Shown here: positions 1 to 9,700 of the stretch, in pieces | Position numbering within the stretch: the stretch's first letter is position 1 | Layout of the letters: every line of letters begins with the position of its first letter | Assembly: GCF_001673535.1 (NCBI RefSeq) | Contig: NZ_LZLY01000048.1 | Span: 1-64,000, forward strand | Direction: 5' to 3' | DNA from: Mycobacterium sp. 1081908.1 | GTDB lineage: Bacteria > Actinomycetota > Actinomycetes > Mycobacteriales > Mycobacteriaceae | Length of the DNA stretch: 64,000 bases | The notes under the pieces: generated by a model | What the model was told of the DNA's origin: nothing | Database searches by the model: none | The model's input: the letters and a program-made list of their open reading frames with translations, nothing else | Program-made: the position numbers and the translations under genes

Positions 1-563
1 TTCGTGCTGGCGGTGGCGGGCTGGGCGGTCGGCGGTTATATCGGCGCCGCGGCGGCCGCGGGGGCGAGCGCCGGTGGCGGGAAGGCCGGCGCGGGCGGGA
101 TCGGCCGCGGCATCGGCACGAGACCCTGCGGCGCTGCGCCGATGATCGCGCCGACGACGGTGCCGTGGGCGTCGCAGTCCGACAGGCCGTCCTCACCCAT
201 GATGTAGTCGCCGCCCGGAACGACCGGCAACCGTGGGCTGGGCGTGATCCCCGTGTCGATGACCGCGACGGCCACCCCGTTACCCGTGCTGTATTGCCAC
301 GCGTGGCTGATGTTGAGCAGGTCGAAGCCGGGCGCCAGCTGCGAGACGTCGGGCGTCTTCACGGTGATCGGCACCGAGCAGCTGTTGCCGCGCCGCATCG
401 GTTGGTCCGGTCGCGGCGGCCCGTCCGGGGGCACCATGGCCGGATCCACCTTGGGCGGTGAGATCGCTTGGGCGGCAGGAATATTGCCCGTCACGGCAAC
501 CAGGATCACGGCTGCGATGATCGCGGCGGCCCGAGCGCACACCGGTTTCAGTGGCGAAGCCAA
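1..563 (-). pseudogene. mycP2: Mycosin protease MycP2, N-terminal part, interrupted and cut by the window edge
   Basis: Subtilisin-like serine protease of ESX-2, normally membrane-anchored on the periplasmic side. The start is taken as TTG at 563, 8 nt after a GGAGGG ribosome site; this gives an LASPLKP N-terminus, a signal peptide ending near AAQA, and a 16-bp overlap with eccD2. The catalytic Asp (VIDTGI) and His (CDAHGT) motifs are present. The frame then enters a Pro/Ala-rich loop and meets TAA at 36-38, before the region that should hold the catalytic Ser and the C-terminal membrane anchor. Both the same frame and another frame beyond the stop stay Pro-rich, so a nonsense change, a frameshift and a sequencing error all remain possible. 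Identity is sure; disruption is seen directly, but the downstream part lies outside the window. Confidence 0.7.
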
Positions 564-2077
564 GTGAACAGCCCTCCCAGAGCCGCGGCGGCCGGCAGCA
601 ACACGATCATGGCCAACACCTCGAGCCACTCCACGGTCAACCGGATCAACGGCCTGAACCGTGTCGCGGGCACCAAAAGCGCTGCGGCCAACCCCAACGC
701 GGCGAACGCGACCACCAGGGCGACCGGCCACACCAGGGCGGCTTCGAGGTTTCTGGGCCCGCCCAGCGCGTACTTGACGACACCGGCGCACACCGCCGCG
801 CACGCACCGCACACCAGCGCCACCGCCTGGTACTTGGCGGCGAATCCTCGGCCCTGGGTGATGAAGATGCCCACCACCAGGCCGGCGACCAGCAGCGCCA
901 ACCACGCCCAGCGGCGACCCGGCGTCAGCACCCCCCACACCGCGACCGGCAGCACAGCCGACACGCCGACGCACAGGCCCACCTGAATCGCATTGACCAA
1001 TCGCGCCGAGGCGGCGATCGCGGCGCCGCGGGCCGTGATGTCGGTGAGTTCGTCGTCCTCGTCCTCGGTTTCCTTCACGCCGACCGGCGACACCGTGTCC
1101 ACGGGCATACCCTCGCGGCGCGCGAAAAGGTCGCGCCCCGTGATGGATCCGAAGTGCGGCGGCCGCACCCTCGCCACCCACAGCGCGATCGTCGGCGCCA
1201 TCCGCACCAGCACGAGCAGCCCGAACAGCACACAGATCGACAGCACCTGGGCCGACACCGGGCGAAACATCCGGGCGGCGGCGACCGCGGCCGCGATCCC
1301 GCAAACCGTAACCACCGCGGTTGCCGCCGCGGTCTGCCACCGCTTCCGCGTCGCGGCGCTGATCGCGATGGCACCCAGGATCACCACCACGAGCCCGATC
1401 AGGGCGTGCGGGGCGCCGAGCCTGCCGGGCGGCGCACAGGCACCCGCCACAGCGACCAAAAGCACCGTGAGCCAAGCGAATCCGCTGAACATGTCGCGCC
1501 GCTGCGGCCATCCCGTAAACACGACGATCGACGCGATCGCGAGGAGCACGCCGACCCCGCCGGCAACGGCGGCCGGGACCAGGCCGTCGGTAAAGGCGCG
1601 CTCCCGCAACGTCAGCCCGGCCACCACGCCGGCCGCCATGGCGGCGATCACGATCGCCGTATGGGCGGCCGTCAACGCGGTCACGGGTGCGAACATCCGG
1701 TCCCCGCCGTCGCGGCCCAGCCACTTGCCCATGGCCGCCAGTGCCGTCGACAACGACTCGTATTGCGGCTCAAAGGATTCCCCGTCGACGCGCGGCACCA
1801 GCACCAGCGTGTCGCCGTCTTGGACGCCGAGCTCGTCGAGGCTCTTGTTGATGTCCAGCCGCACGCCGTTGACCTTATGCAGCTCGTAGCTGCCCGGCGG
1901 TAACGCGACCCCGTCGAAACCCTTTCGTTTCAGGTCGTCGCTGAGCAGTTCGACCATGCCCTCGAAGAAGCCCTCCACCGGCGTCCCCGCGGGGAACACC
2001 TGAGAGCACAGGTGCCTGTCGTAGGAGATATTGACCGCACACCGCGCCGGGAAGGCGACCTTGTGGGGCGAGGTCAC
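548..2077 (-). CDS. eccD2: ESX-2 type VII secretion channel protein EccD2
   Basis: Integral membrane subunit that forms the inner-membrane channel vestibule of the ESX-2 translocon. The 509-residue length equals the M. tuberculosis protein. The first ~95 residues form a cytosolic ubiquitin-like domain (ISYDRHL, then [15 protein letters not shown]). After that come about eleven hydrophobic segments typical of EccD, with a charged loop around EDEDDELTD. The GTG start at 2077 overlaps the stop of the upstream ATPase gene by 4 nt (GTGA), which indicates translational coupling. It is followed by mycP2 with a short overlap, the usual T7SS order. Confidence 0.95.
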   Translation of the reverse strand: MTSPHKVAFPARCAVNISYDRHLCSQVFPAGTPVEGFFEGMVELLSDDLKRKGFDGVALPPGSYELHKVNGVRLDINKSLDELGVQDGDTLVLVPRVDGESFEPQYESLSTALAAMGKWLGRDGGDRMFAPVTALTAAHTAIVIAAMAAGVVAGLTLRERAFTDGLVPAAVAGGVGVLLAIASIVVFTGWPQRRDMFSGFAWLTVLLVAVAGACAPPGRLGAPHALIGLVVVILGAIAISAATRKRWQTAAATAVVTVCGIAAAVAAARMFRPVSAQVLSICVLFGLLVLVRMAPTIALWVARVRPPHFGSITGRDLFARREGMPVDTVSPVGVKETEDEDDELTDITARGAAIAASARLVNAIQVGLCVGVSAVLPVAVWGVLTPGRRWAWLALLVAGLVVGIFITQGRGFAAKYQAVALVCGACAAVCAGVVKYALGGPRNLEAALVWPVALVVAFAALGLAAALLVPATRFRPLIRLTVEWLEVLAMIVLLPAAAALGGLFTWLRH

Positions 2078-3102
2078 TGCTGGGCCCTTTCGGCGCCGGC
2101 ATCGGGCACGTACTTGTCGGCGAGCGCCGCAGTGATTTCGAACAGCCGCAGCCGCGACTTCTTCTTCAACTCGTGGACCGTGTCGATGATCCCGCCCTTT
2201 GCCAGGTGGGGGTCGAACGGCATCACTTCCACGGTCGCGCCCACCTTGGCGAACCGCTCGGTCAGGTAGGCCAGGGCGTCCTTGTCGGCCGCGCTGTCGG
2301 TGTGGTTGATGATCACGGTGCTGTGCGAGACCAGCTCGTGATAGCCCTGCGCGCTGAGGAAGTCGATGGCGCGCAGCACCGGCCGGGAGCGGTCCGCGGT
2401 GATTCCGGAGACGAACACCAGGGTGTCGGTGTTGTCCAAGACGGTCTTCATGACCGGGTGTTCGAGGTCCGGCGCGGTGTCCACCACCATGACGTTGTGG
2501 GTGCGCCGCAGCCGCGCGAGGACCCCGGCGAACATCGCCGGCACCAGCGGCCGGGGCTGATCGGACGTCCGGTTTCCGGCCAGCACGTCGAGCCCGACCA
2601 CGTTTTGGCCCAGGTGTTCCCGGATGTCCGCGTAGCCCTGGACGTCGGTGTCGTTGATGATGGCGGTGTAGTCGCCGGGCGGCGACTCGTCGATGCGGTC
2701 CGCCAGCGTCCCGAACCCGGGGACCGCGTCGATCGCGATCACGTTCGTCGGGCGGCACTCGCGGAAGACACCGCCGATGCACGCGGCCATGGTCGACACC
2801 CCGACCCCGCCCTTGCCCGAGACCAACGTGATGACGAACTGCCGCCGGATGTGTCGCCGGATGCGTTCCTTTAATTCACGATAATGCCGTTCCCTCGGTG
2901 ATTCCCCGAGGTTTATATTGCGGAAAGAAATGTTGTAAATGAATTTTCGCCATCCGGAGCCCGGAGGAATTTTTCGGGGCGCGGCTAAATCGGTAATACG
3001 CATTGTGTCCGATACCGAATCCCGGTGGCGCGCCGCTGGCGGTTCCCCCCGCCCAAGCCTCTCTTCGTCGTACATATTGGGGTCATTCCAAGAGGTCGTC
3101 AC
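2074..3102 (-). CDS. ParA/MinD-like ATPase of the ESX-2 locus (EspI-like, Rv3888c type)
   Basis: Deviant-Walker P-loop ATPase. The motif [10 protein letters not shown] lies about 95 residues in, followed by [11 protein letters not shown] and [10 protein letters not shown], the expected switch elements of the MinD/ParA class. The second lysine position of the usual KGGVGKST motif is Val here (GGVGVST), as is common in ESX-associated members. The N-terminal ~60 residues are polar and without a signal, so the protein is cytosolic. A GTG at 3102 (342 residues) fits the family start TTSWNDP; an ATG at 3120 is an alternative and neither has a strong ribosome site. In ESX-1 the corresponding protein EspI links secretion to ATP level; the same role here is inference. 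Confidence 0.85.
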   Translation of the reverse strand: MTTSWNDPNMYDEERLGRGEPPAARHRDSVSDTMRITDLAAPRKIPPGSGWRKFIYNISFRNINLGESPRERHYRELKERIRRHIRRQFVITLVSGKGGVGVSTMAACIGGVFRECRPTNVIAIDAVPGFGTLADRIDESPPGDYTAIINDTDVQGYADIREHLGQNVVGLDVLAGNRTSDQPRPLVPAMFAGVLARLRRTHNVMVVDTAPDLEHPVMKTVLDNTDTLVFVSGITADRSRPVLRAIDFLSAQGYHELVSHSTVIINHTDSAADKDALAYLTERFAKVGATVEVMPFDPHLAKGGIIDTVHELKKKSRLRLFEITAALADKYVPDAGAERAQQ

Positions 3103-3225
3103 GACAGTCGACTCTAACACGATTTGGGATAGGCCGTTTACGCGATCAAACCCGCGAAGTGCATTAGAAGCGCACCCGGGTTTGCCATTCCGATGATTAG
3201 TTGTAACGCGTCTTTTGCGGCGTTG

Positions 3226-4056
3226 TCAGACGACGCGCCGGTAGGAGTACCACTCCTCGCCGGCGGGCAGGCTTTGGATGAGCCGCTGCACGGCCGCGCC
3301 GATGTCGCTGCGCGATCCCGGTGAGAGAACCTGGTAGCGGCGCCCGCCCGACGTCACGCCTTCCACACACAGCCGGCCGGCCGTGGTATCCATGATCGCG
3401 ACCGATGAGTCCGCGATCGCAAAGCGGGCCGTTTGCTCCGGCCCGGCGCCGGCCTGCACCGCGACGATCGCCGCGTGGGCCGAACGTTCCGGATCGGCCG
3501 CCATGGTGAGGATGTGCAGCTGGTCGACATCCAGATGTTGCTTGAGCAGAAACGATTTCAGGCTGGCGGCGTCGTGCACCGACTGCAGCAGCTCCTCGGT
3601 ATCCAGCGTCACCGGCCGCAGCGGCGCCGCTTCGGCGACTCCGCAGAGCCGTTCGACTTGGCCCACTACGAGCTCGGTGGCCGTGGCCGACTCGCTGGCG
3701 GTGCCGGCCGGGTAGAGCCGTACCAGCTCACCATGGCGTTCCAGCACCACCCACCAACTGGCGAACCGGCAGATGGCCGCGCGGGTGGGTTCGCGCCCCG
3801 GCACGTTGATCAGGAGCAGCAACCCGAGGTCGCGCCGCAACAGGACGGTCATCCATTCCCGGATCATCGGGTCGGCGTTGCCGGCCTCGTCGAGGGCGCC
3901 GCACGCTTTGAGCTCGGCGACGACGGGGTGGCGCAGCGCCATCTCCGGGGTCTCCAGCCGCGGCAGCAACGGCCGCAGGCCCAGCTCGGGGCACAGCTGC
4001 TCCACACCGGTCACCGCCTGCAACACCCACAGGCCATCGATTGTCGTTGTCAGCAC
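3226..4056 (-). CDS. espG2: ESX-2 PE/PPE-specific chaperone EspG2
   Basis: Cytosolic chaperone that in ESX systems binds the hydrophobic tip of PPE proteins and delivers PE/PPE dimers to the secretion ATPase. Its 276 residues equal the M. tuberculosis length. The N-terminus (TTTIDGLWVLQAVTGVEQLCPELGLRP) is the usual EspG pattern of a first beta strand and helix, and there is no signal peptide or membrane segment. The GTG start follows a GAGGTG element. It lies 105 nt downstream of esxC, and that gap holds two strong stem-loops. The cognate client is probably the PE36/PPE69 pair encoded in the same operon (inference). Confidence 0.92.
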   Translation of the reverse strand: MLTTTIDGLWVLQAVTGVEQLCPELGLRPLLPRLETPEMALRHPVVAELKACGALDEAGNADPMIREWMTVLLRRDLGLLLLINVPGREPTRAAICRFASWWVVLERHGELVRLYPAGTASESATATELVVGQVERLCGVAEAAPLRPVTLDTEELLQSVHDAASLKSFLLKQHLDVDQLHILTMAADPERSAHAAIVAVQAGAGPEQTARFAIADSSVAIMDTTAGRLCVEGVTSGGRRYQVLSPGSRSDIGAAVQRLIQSLPAGEEWYSYRRVV

Positions 4057-4081
4057 GCCAAATTCACCTCAGCACACGCCG

Positions 4082-4153
4082 AAGGTGGGGCACATGCGGA
4101 CCCGGGCGCCCCACCTTGGCCACGGCCCCGAGACACCGAAGTGTCTCCGGGGC
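4082..4153 (-). terminator. Tandem stem-loops between esxC and espG2
   Basis: Two inverted repeats fill the gap after esxC. The first has perfect 10-nt arms (4082-4091 and 4108-4117). The second (4125-4136 and 4141-4153) has a 12-bp stem with one bulged G. In the minus-strand RNA its loop is UUCG closed by C and G, the extra-stable tetraloop. There is no U-tract, so this may be an attenuator or an mRNA-stabilising 3' end that raises esxDC transcript level over espG2, rather than a full Rho-independent terminator. Structure is seen; function is inferred. Confidence 0.55.
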
Positions 4154-4161
4154 AGGCGATT

Positions 4162-4449
4162 TCAGAACAGGTGGCCGATTTGACGGTCGGTTTGGATTGC
4201 GGCCTCGAGCACGTGCCCGGTCGTCTGACCGTGTTGGCGCACCGTGTCGATGAGGCCCTGCAGTCCCGACAGCATTTGGTATTGCGCGTCGAAGAAGCCC
4301 ATTGCGCCGACGCCCGCGAAGAATTCCTGAAGGGCGTTGGTCTTGTTCGCAACGTCGGCGTGAATGGCGTCGAGCTGGCCGGCACGCGAGCCCACGTCCG
4401 CGGCGAAATCGGCCACGGGCCCGGGGTTGTAAGCGATGGGATTGGTCAT
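4162..4449 (-). CDS. esxC: WXG100-family secreted protein EsxC
   Basis: Small helical-hairpin substrate of ESX-2, 95 residues as in M. tuberculosis. The N-terminus MTNPIAYNPGPVADFA and the stretch TNALQEFFAGVGAMGFFDAQ are diagnostic. The turn has GFF in place of W-x-G, as in the known EsxC. It probably forms a heterodimer with EsxD, encoded 36 nt upstream. The ATG follows a GAGAGGAA ribosome site. The gene is followed by two stem-loops that may fix the mRNA 3' end. Confidence 0.95.
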   Translation of the reverse strand: MTNPIAYNPGPVADFAADVGSRAGQLDAIHADVANKTNALQEFFAGVGAMGFFDAQYQMLSGLQGLIDTVRQHGQTTGHVLEAAIQTDRQIGHLF

Positions 4450-4485
4450 GGTGAATTCCTCTCTGAAGCGATTCGGGGGTCTCGA

Positions 4486-4809
4486 TTAAGTGATGTTGTG
4501 CGCGGTGCCGCCGAACAGGGCGCGGAACGCGGCTTGTGAATCGGCCTCATGCCCTTCCATCAGCGCCGCGGCCTGCTTGAGGCCCTCGGCCAGGCGCGTG
4601 CCACCCGTCAAGATCTTGTTGAGGTCGTTCGAAACTTCCGAAGCCGTGACATGCGAGGCGACTACGGCGTCACCCGACCATGTCGCGGGGTTCATCACGT
4701 TTTCCTGGTTTGCGAGGTAGCCCTGCGCGATCGCGATCGCGTGCTCCATATGCGATTGGATCGCATCGCTCGTGCTGCGCAGCACGTCTCCGTCCACACG
4801 AATTGACAC
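4486..4809 (-). CDS. esxD: WXG100-family secreted protein EsxD
   Basis: Partner of EsxC in ESX-2. Its 107 residues equal the M. tuberculosis length. The protein is two predicted helices around a W-S-G turn (NPATWSGDAV), the family hallmark. The GTG start has a GGAG ribosome site. The C-terminal part (MEGHEADSQAAF) lacks a clear Y-x-x-x-D/E secretion motif, so the pair's export signal is not obvious from sequence. It stands between PPE69 and esxC in the expected order. Confidence 0.95.
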   Translation of the reverse strand: MSIRVDGDVLRSTSDAIQSHMEHAIAIAQGYLANQENVMNPATWSGDAVVASHVTASEVSNDLNKILTGGTRLAEGLKQAAALMEGHEADSQAAFRALFGGTAHNIT

Positions 4810-4939
4810 GGTTGACTTCTCCTTCTCCGGTTAGCGGATCCCTTTGTTTTGTTGTTTCCCCTTTGCCTCCCCGGGGGGATGCGTCGAAGTGTATGGCGGC
4901 TGTTCAGATGTGTCGATTCACCCTCTGAGCAGGCTGTTT

Positions 4940-6133
4940 TCAGACTCTTTCGTCGACGACGCGAACGGTGGCGGGCTGCTCGGACTTCTTGTGGGACCCG
5001 CCGTGTCCGCCGGCCGCATGGCCCACCGGCATGCCGCCGACGCCCGTGCCGCCGGCCGTCGTCGTCGTCGGGGGGCGCACCGCCTCGGCACCCAGCGCGC
5101 CGCTGGGCCGCAGTCCTACTGGGCGGCCGCTGCTGCCGGGCTCGAACGCGCTGACCGGCCGGGTGAAGGTGGTCGCGGGCATGCCGCTGCCACCCAGCGA
5201 AGCCCCTCCGCCGCCGAGGCCGCCGGCCGCTCCGGGCGCCGCGGAAACCGCGCTCACCGCCGAGGCGGGGGTGGCGGCACCAGCGCCCAGCGCGCCGGGA
5301 TTGGCGAACATGCCCATCATCGACTGCAGCGGCTGCATCGCGCTCATCGGCGCCTGCATCAGCTGTGACGGCGCCTGCAGCGCCTGCGGGACCGCTCCCA
5401 TCATCGACTGCAGCGGCTGCATGAAGGTGCCGACCTGGCTGCCCACGTCCTGGCCGCCCGATGCGGCCTGGCCGGCGCCCGTGGTGCCCGACTGCACGCC
5501 CTGGAAGGCGGAGCGCATGCCGTCGCCGGCCGCGGCATCGGCAGCCGCCTGACCGACCGCCGAGGCCGCCTCTGCGGGGGCCGCCGGCGAGGCGCCCATG
5601 GTGGCCAGTGGCGGTGGTATCGCCAGGCTTTCGGCCAGCGCCGCGAGGACGGCCCCGTAGCTGGCGCCGGTCGCGGAGTTGTTCGGCCACATCACCCCGT
5701 AGTACTCGAACTCCAGCGAGCCGATGCGTGGCGTCAACGCACCGAACACGATCGGATTGATCTGGTAGTCGGCCGCGCATTCGACTCGGTTCGCACTGCA
5801 CTCGGGTTCCGGGCGCATCGCGGCGTTGGCCGTCTGGTAGGCCGCGATCGCCGTCGAGACCACCGCCGGCTTCATGTCCACCCAGCCGGCCAGCCCATGC
5901 AGCGACGCGTTCAGCGCGGTGGCGCTCGCGGCCGAGCCGACCGATCCCATGCCCAGCCAACCCGCCGAGGTGACGACGGTGTTGATCATCGACGCGCTGG
6001 CCGAAGCGTGGTGACTGGCCCCCACGGCGGTCCAGGCCGCTCCGTTGGCCAACATCGTGGCCACCCCGGTCCCGAGCTTGAGCAGGAGGTCGTTCGCTTC
6101 GGGTGGACGCGCCGCCCACCCAGGATCAGGCAT
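4940..6133 (-). CDS. PPE69: ESX-2 PPE family protein (PPE69-like)
   Basis: PPE protein of 397 residues; the M. tuberculosis PPE69 has 399. The N-terminal domain carries the PPE motif late (WAARPPEANDLLLKLG) and continues for about 170 helical residues, with EYYGVMWPNNS in place of the usual W-x-G turn. The C-terminal half is Ala/Met/Gln-rich with repeated QPLQSMMG units, ending in a Gly- and Thr-rich tail. It starts 9 nt after the PE36 stop, so both are co-translated and should form a PE/PPE dimer that EspG2 recognises. It is presumably a secreted or surface protein. Confidence 0.9.
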   Translation of the reverse strand: MPDPGWAARPPEANDLLLKLGTGVATMLANGAAWTAVGASHHASASASMINTVVTSAGWLGMGSVGSAASATALNASLHGLAGWVDMKPAVVSTAIAAYQTANAAMRPEPECSANRVECAADYQINPIVFGALTPRIGSLEFEYYGVMWPNNSATGASYGAVLAALAESLAIPPPLATMGASPAAPAEAASAVGQAAADAAAGDGMRSAFQGVQSGTTGAGQAASGGQDVGSQVGTFMQPLQSMMGAVPQALQAPSQLMQAPMSAMQPLQSMMGMFANPGALGAGAATPASAVSAVSAAPGAAGGLGGGGASLGGSGMPATTFTRPVSAFEPGSSGRPVGLRPSGALGAEAVRPPTTTTAGGTGVGGMPVGHAAGGHGGSHKKSEQPATVRVVDERV

Positions 6134-6142
6134 GAGCGCCGC

Positions 6143-6442
6143 TTACAGCCCGAGCGCCAGGCTGCGCGCTGCCTCTGTCGCGGTGTACACGCACGACGCG
6201 ACGCTCTGAGTTCCCGCGAACAATCCCCTCTGCACCGCGTGCTCCTGGACCACGCCCAGGTAGGCGCCCCCGCACGCGTTCAGCGCGGTGCTGAAAAGGG
6301 CCGAGTCGGGGTCATTGCCCATGGGCAGGGTGCCGAGCAGTGCGGGTGCGGCGGACGCGGCCGCGCCTTCGACTTCCGCGCTGATTGCGGATTCCGCCCC
6401 GGCTGAGCCCAAGACAGCTTCGGGCTGTACGACGAACGACAT
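6143..6442 (-). CDS. PE36: ESX-2 PE family protein (PE36-like)
   Basis: PE-domain protein of 99 residues, longer than the 77-residue M. tuberculosis protein. The PE motif is at residues 8-9 (VVQPEAVLG). A YTATE sequence near the C-terminus fits the Y-x-x-x-D/E ESX export signal. The start has a strong GGAGGGAA ribosome site. It opens the substrate part of the ESX-2 operon and pairs with the PPE gene 9 nt downstream. Three cysteines are unusual for a PE domain. Confidence 0.88.
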   Translation of the reverse strand: MSFVVQPEAVLGSAGAESAISAEVEGAAASAAPALLGTLPMGNDPDSALFSTALNACGGAYLGVVQEHAVQRGLFAGTQSVASCVYTATEAARSLALGL

Positions 6443-6735
6443 AATTTCCCTCCGAACGTTCTCGCAGGCGAATCACTGCGAATGTCGATCAGTCTAGTGC
6501 GTGCGAGCAGATCGTGTATTCACAATTTCAATCCGCCAATCTCAGCGGAACCGAATTGGCTCGGAGATGCAGTTCTCAGGCAGTTGTACTCGCGTCTAAT
6601 TAATGTCACTTGCACCGCAGAGACCGCTGTCGCCACTTCTGTAACGTGCGTCACTCTGCTTCCCGCGCACTGAAATTGGCGTTTTCACACGGCGGGCGCC
6701 CTGCCGGATAGTTTGGCGCGAATTCGCGGGCCCTC
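6443..6735. promoter_or_regulatory. Intergenic region between eccC2 and PE36, likely promoter region
   Basis: This 293-bp non-coding stretch has a visibly lower GC content than its neighbours. On the minus strand it ends in a strong ribosome site for PE36. A TAGACT element (complement of 6490-6495) could be a -10 box about 50 nt before the PE36 start, but no convincing -35 was found. It probably gives the PE/PPE/esx genes a promoter separate from eccB2-eccC2. Confidence 0.35.
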
Positions 6736-9700
6736 TTATCCGGTGAATACGGACGGCAACCCGACCAAAATTCCCTCGACGTCCGACTCGTCGGTCACCA
6801 ACAATCCACGCCCCGGCGGCAATACTTGCGCGCGAAGGATCCGATTGATTTTGTTTTGCGGATCGTTGTCCATATAAAGCTGCGACACTTTCGCGGATGT
6901 TTGATACCTAATCCACGGGTCCATCTGCAGCGTCGCCCAGTTGGTGCTGTTGCGCGTGGTGAACACGTGCAGGCCGATCTGCCGGGCGCGTTCCATCAGC
7001 ATCCACAGCGCCGCACCCACCGGTCCTGTCGCCGGGTAGGTCTGCGTCTGCGCCGTGCGCAGGTCCTGGACGTCATCGATGAGCACGAAATGCCGGGTCC
7101 CCTCCCACGGCTTGAGCGCACGCAACTCCTCCTGGCTCAGGCCCTTGGGAGGCAGCCGGGGCAGCAGGACCTGCTGCGCCAGTTCGGTGATGACCCGGTC
7201 GATCTCGTCTTGGTCGTAGGCGTAGGCGCGCACATAACCCGGGGCGTGCAAGTCCCGTAGGCCGTGTGGGGCGGCCTTGGGGTCGATCAGTGTCAGTTGG
7301 GCCTCTTCGGGACTGAACCGGCTCATGACCGCCTCGCCGATGGCCACCAGCGACATGCTCTTGCCGCACCCTTGCCGGCCGAGAATCATCAGGCCGGGGC
7401 TCTCCGACAGCCGCAGGGGCACGGGACCCAGCTGGTGGCGCTCGCCGATCGCGAACGCGATCGACAGGTCCTCCGCGCCGGCGTGGGCCGCCAGAATCGC
7501 GCTCAGCTCAACGCGTTCCGGCAACCGCTGCAGGACCGCGTGCTTGGTGACTCCGGCGACCTCGGCGATGCGCGCGCCGACGTCCGGGGTGTCCACCAGA
7601 GTGCGGGTCGCCGGATCGACCACCTTGGGAAGGCCGACCAACAATTCGTGCAACGAGTCCGTCAGACCGAAACCGGGGCGATTCAACGTCCGACGGGCCG
7701 CCTCGCGTGACTCGATCGCCGAGTGCCCCATCTGACTCTCACCCGGCTCGGCCAGCCTCAATTGGATTCGCGCCGTGGCGTTCTGCAACAGCTTCTGCCG
7801 CTGCCCGTGAATCCAGCCTCCCGCGCTGCACATCACGTGCACCCCATATTCGGGACCGCGGCTGCTCAGCGAGATGATGCGATCTCCCAAGAGCATGTCT
7901 TTGGTGTAGAGGTCGTCGTAGTCGTCGACCACCACGAAGACATCGCCGAACGGGTCGTTGGGGTCGGTGCCGCCCAGCCCGTCGCTGCCGGGCCCGAACC
8001 GCCGCTCGCGGAACCCGTCGAGGTCGATGTTGGCGCGCCGGAATGCGTCCTCGCGGGCGTCGATCAGCGCGTCCATGCTGCTCAAGATTCGCTCGATGCC
8101 CTCGGTGTCCTTGGGCGACACGATGTCCGCGATATGGGGCAGCGACCCGATCTGCGCCATCGTCGCCCCGCCCACGCAGAAGAACGTCACCCGCGACGGC
8201 GTGTACATCAACGCGGCCGAGCACATCAGCGTCATCATCGTGGTCGTTTTGCCGCGCTGCTTGGCTCCGACCACGATGATGTTGCTGCGCAACCCATCAA
8301 CGGAATACACCACCTGTTTGGACTCTTCGGGGATGTCCATGATGCCCACCGGGAACACCAGCCCCGGGTTGCGGCCGTAGTCAACGTGCCACGGCTTTCC
8401 GCGCCACCCGGACACCAGGGCATCGACGGGTTCGGGGTGCTCCAGCGGCTCCAGCCACGGCCGGCGCGGCGCCCGGTGTGGCACTGTGTGCAGAGACTCC
8501 CGCAGCACGTCCACGATCTTCTTCTTCTTGAAACCGTCGTCGTGCAAGAGGAATTCGTCGGGTTCCTCGTCCGTGGCCGACGCGGCCTCCAGCGCGGCGG
8601 CGTCCGCGGAGTCCAGCGGCTGATATTGCCAGTTGTAGAGCCGGGGCTGCGTCAGGGTCATGTCGACGGTCCGGACCGCCTGGCTCCTCTTGGGCAGCAC
8701 GAACGGCGCGGACAGGTAGAAGCAACGGAACGGCTCCAGGTCGCGCGGACCCACCTTGAGCAGCGCGAAACCGTTTTCCTTCGAGGGCAGGTGGTAGGCG
8801 GCGTCGGTGCCGATCACCTCGCGGCTGTCGTCGCCGGATTCGGCGCGCAGCGCGATGCGAAACGCGATGTTGGACTTGACTTTCTGCAGCGAAGACAGGT
8901 CCAGCCGTTGGCCGCCCAGCATGAAGAAGACGTTGGCCCCCCGGCCTTCCTGACCGATGTGGATGATCAGGTTGATCCACTTGTCGTGATTGGCGAACAG
9001 CTCGAGGTATTCGTCGACGATCACCAGCAGCACCGGCACCGGCGGCAGATCGCGTCCGGCCAGACGGATCTCCTCGTAGTCGTTGGCGTCTCGCGCGCCC
9101 ACCGAGGTGAAAAGCTCATACCGCTGCTTGATTTCACCGTCGATGACCCGGCGCATCCGCTCGGCCAGGTGCCGTTCGTCCTTGCCGAGGTTCGACAGCG
9201 CGGCCACCACGTGGGGGATGCCCAGGATGTCCTGGGCCGCCGATTCGAACTTCATGTCGACGAAGATGACATTGAACGCCTCGGGTGAGTGCGTGAGCGC
9301 GATGCCGTACACCAACGACAGGAAGAACTCCGACTTCCCCGAGCCACTGGTGCCGATGACCACCGAGTGAAAACCGAAGCCCCCGAAGTCCTTTGCGCGA
9401 ATGATCACGTTCTGCAGCTCGCCATTGGGCTTGGCGCCGACGGGGATCTCGCACCACCGCTCGTCGCCGCGGCCGCGCCGCTCCGACCACAGCCGGTCGA
9501 CGTCCAGCTCGCGGGGGTCGCTAATGCCCAGCGCCCGCAGCAGTTCGGCCGCGCCGCTGGTCGAATCGGCGATCTCGGCGCTGCTGGTGGGCGACCACCG
9601 CGCCATCGAGCGCGCATACCGGTAGGCCCTTGGGATCGACAGCTGGTCCGCGTGGGCGAAGAACTTGCCGCCGGTGCGAAGGAGCGGCGCCGGCCGGCCG

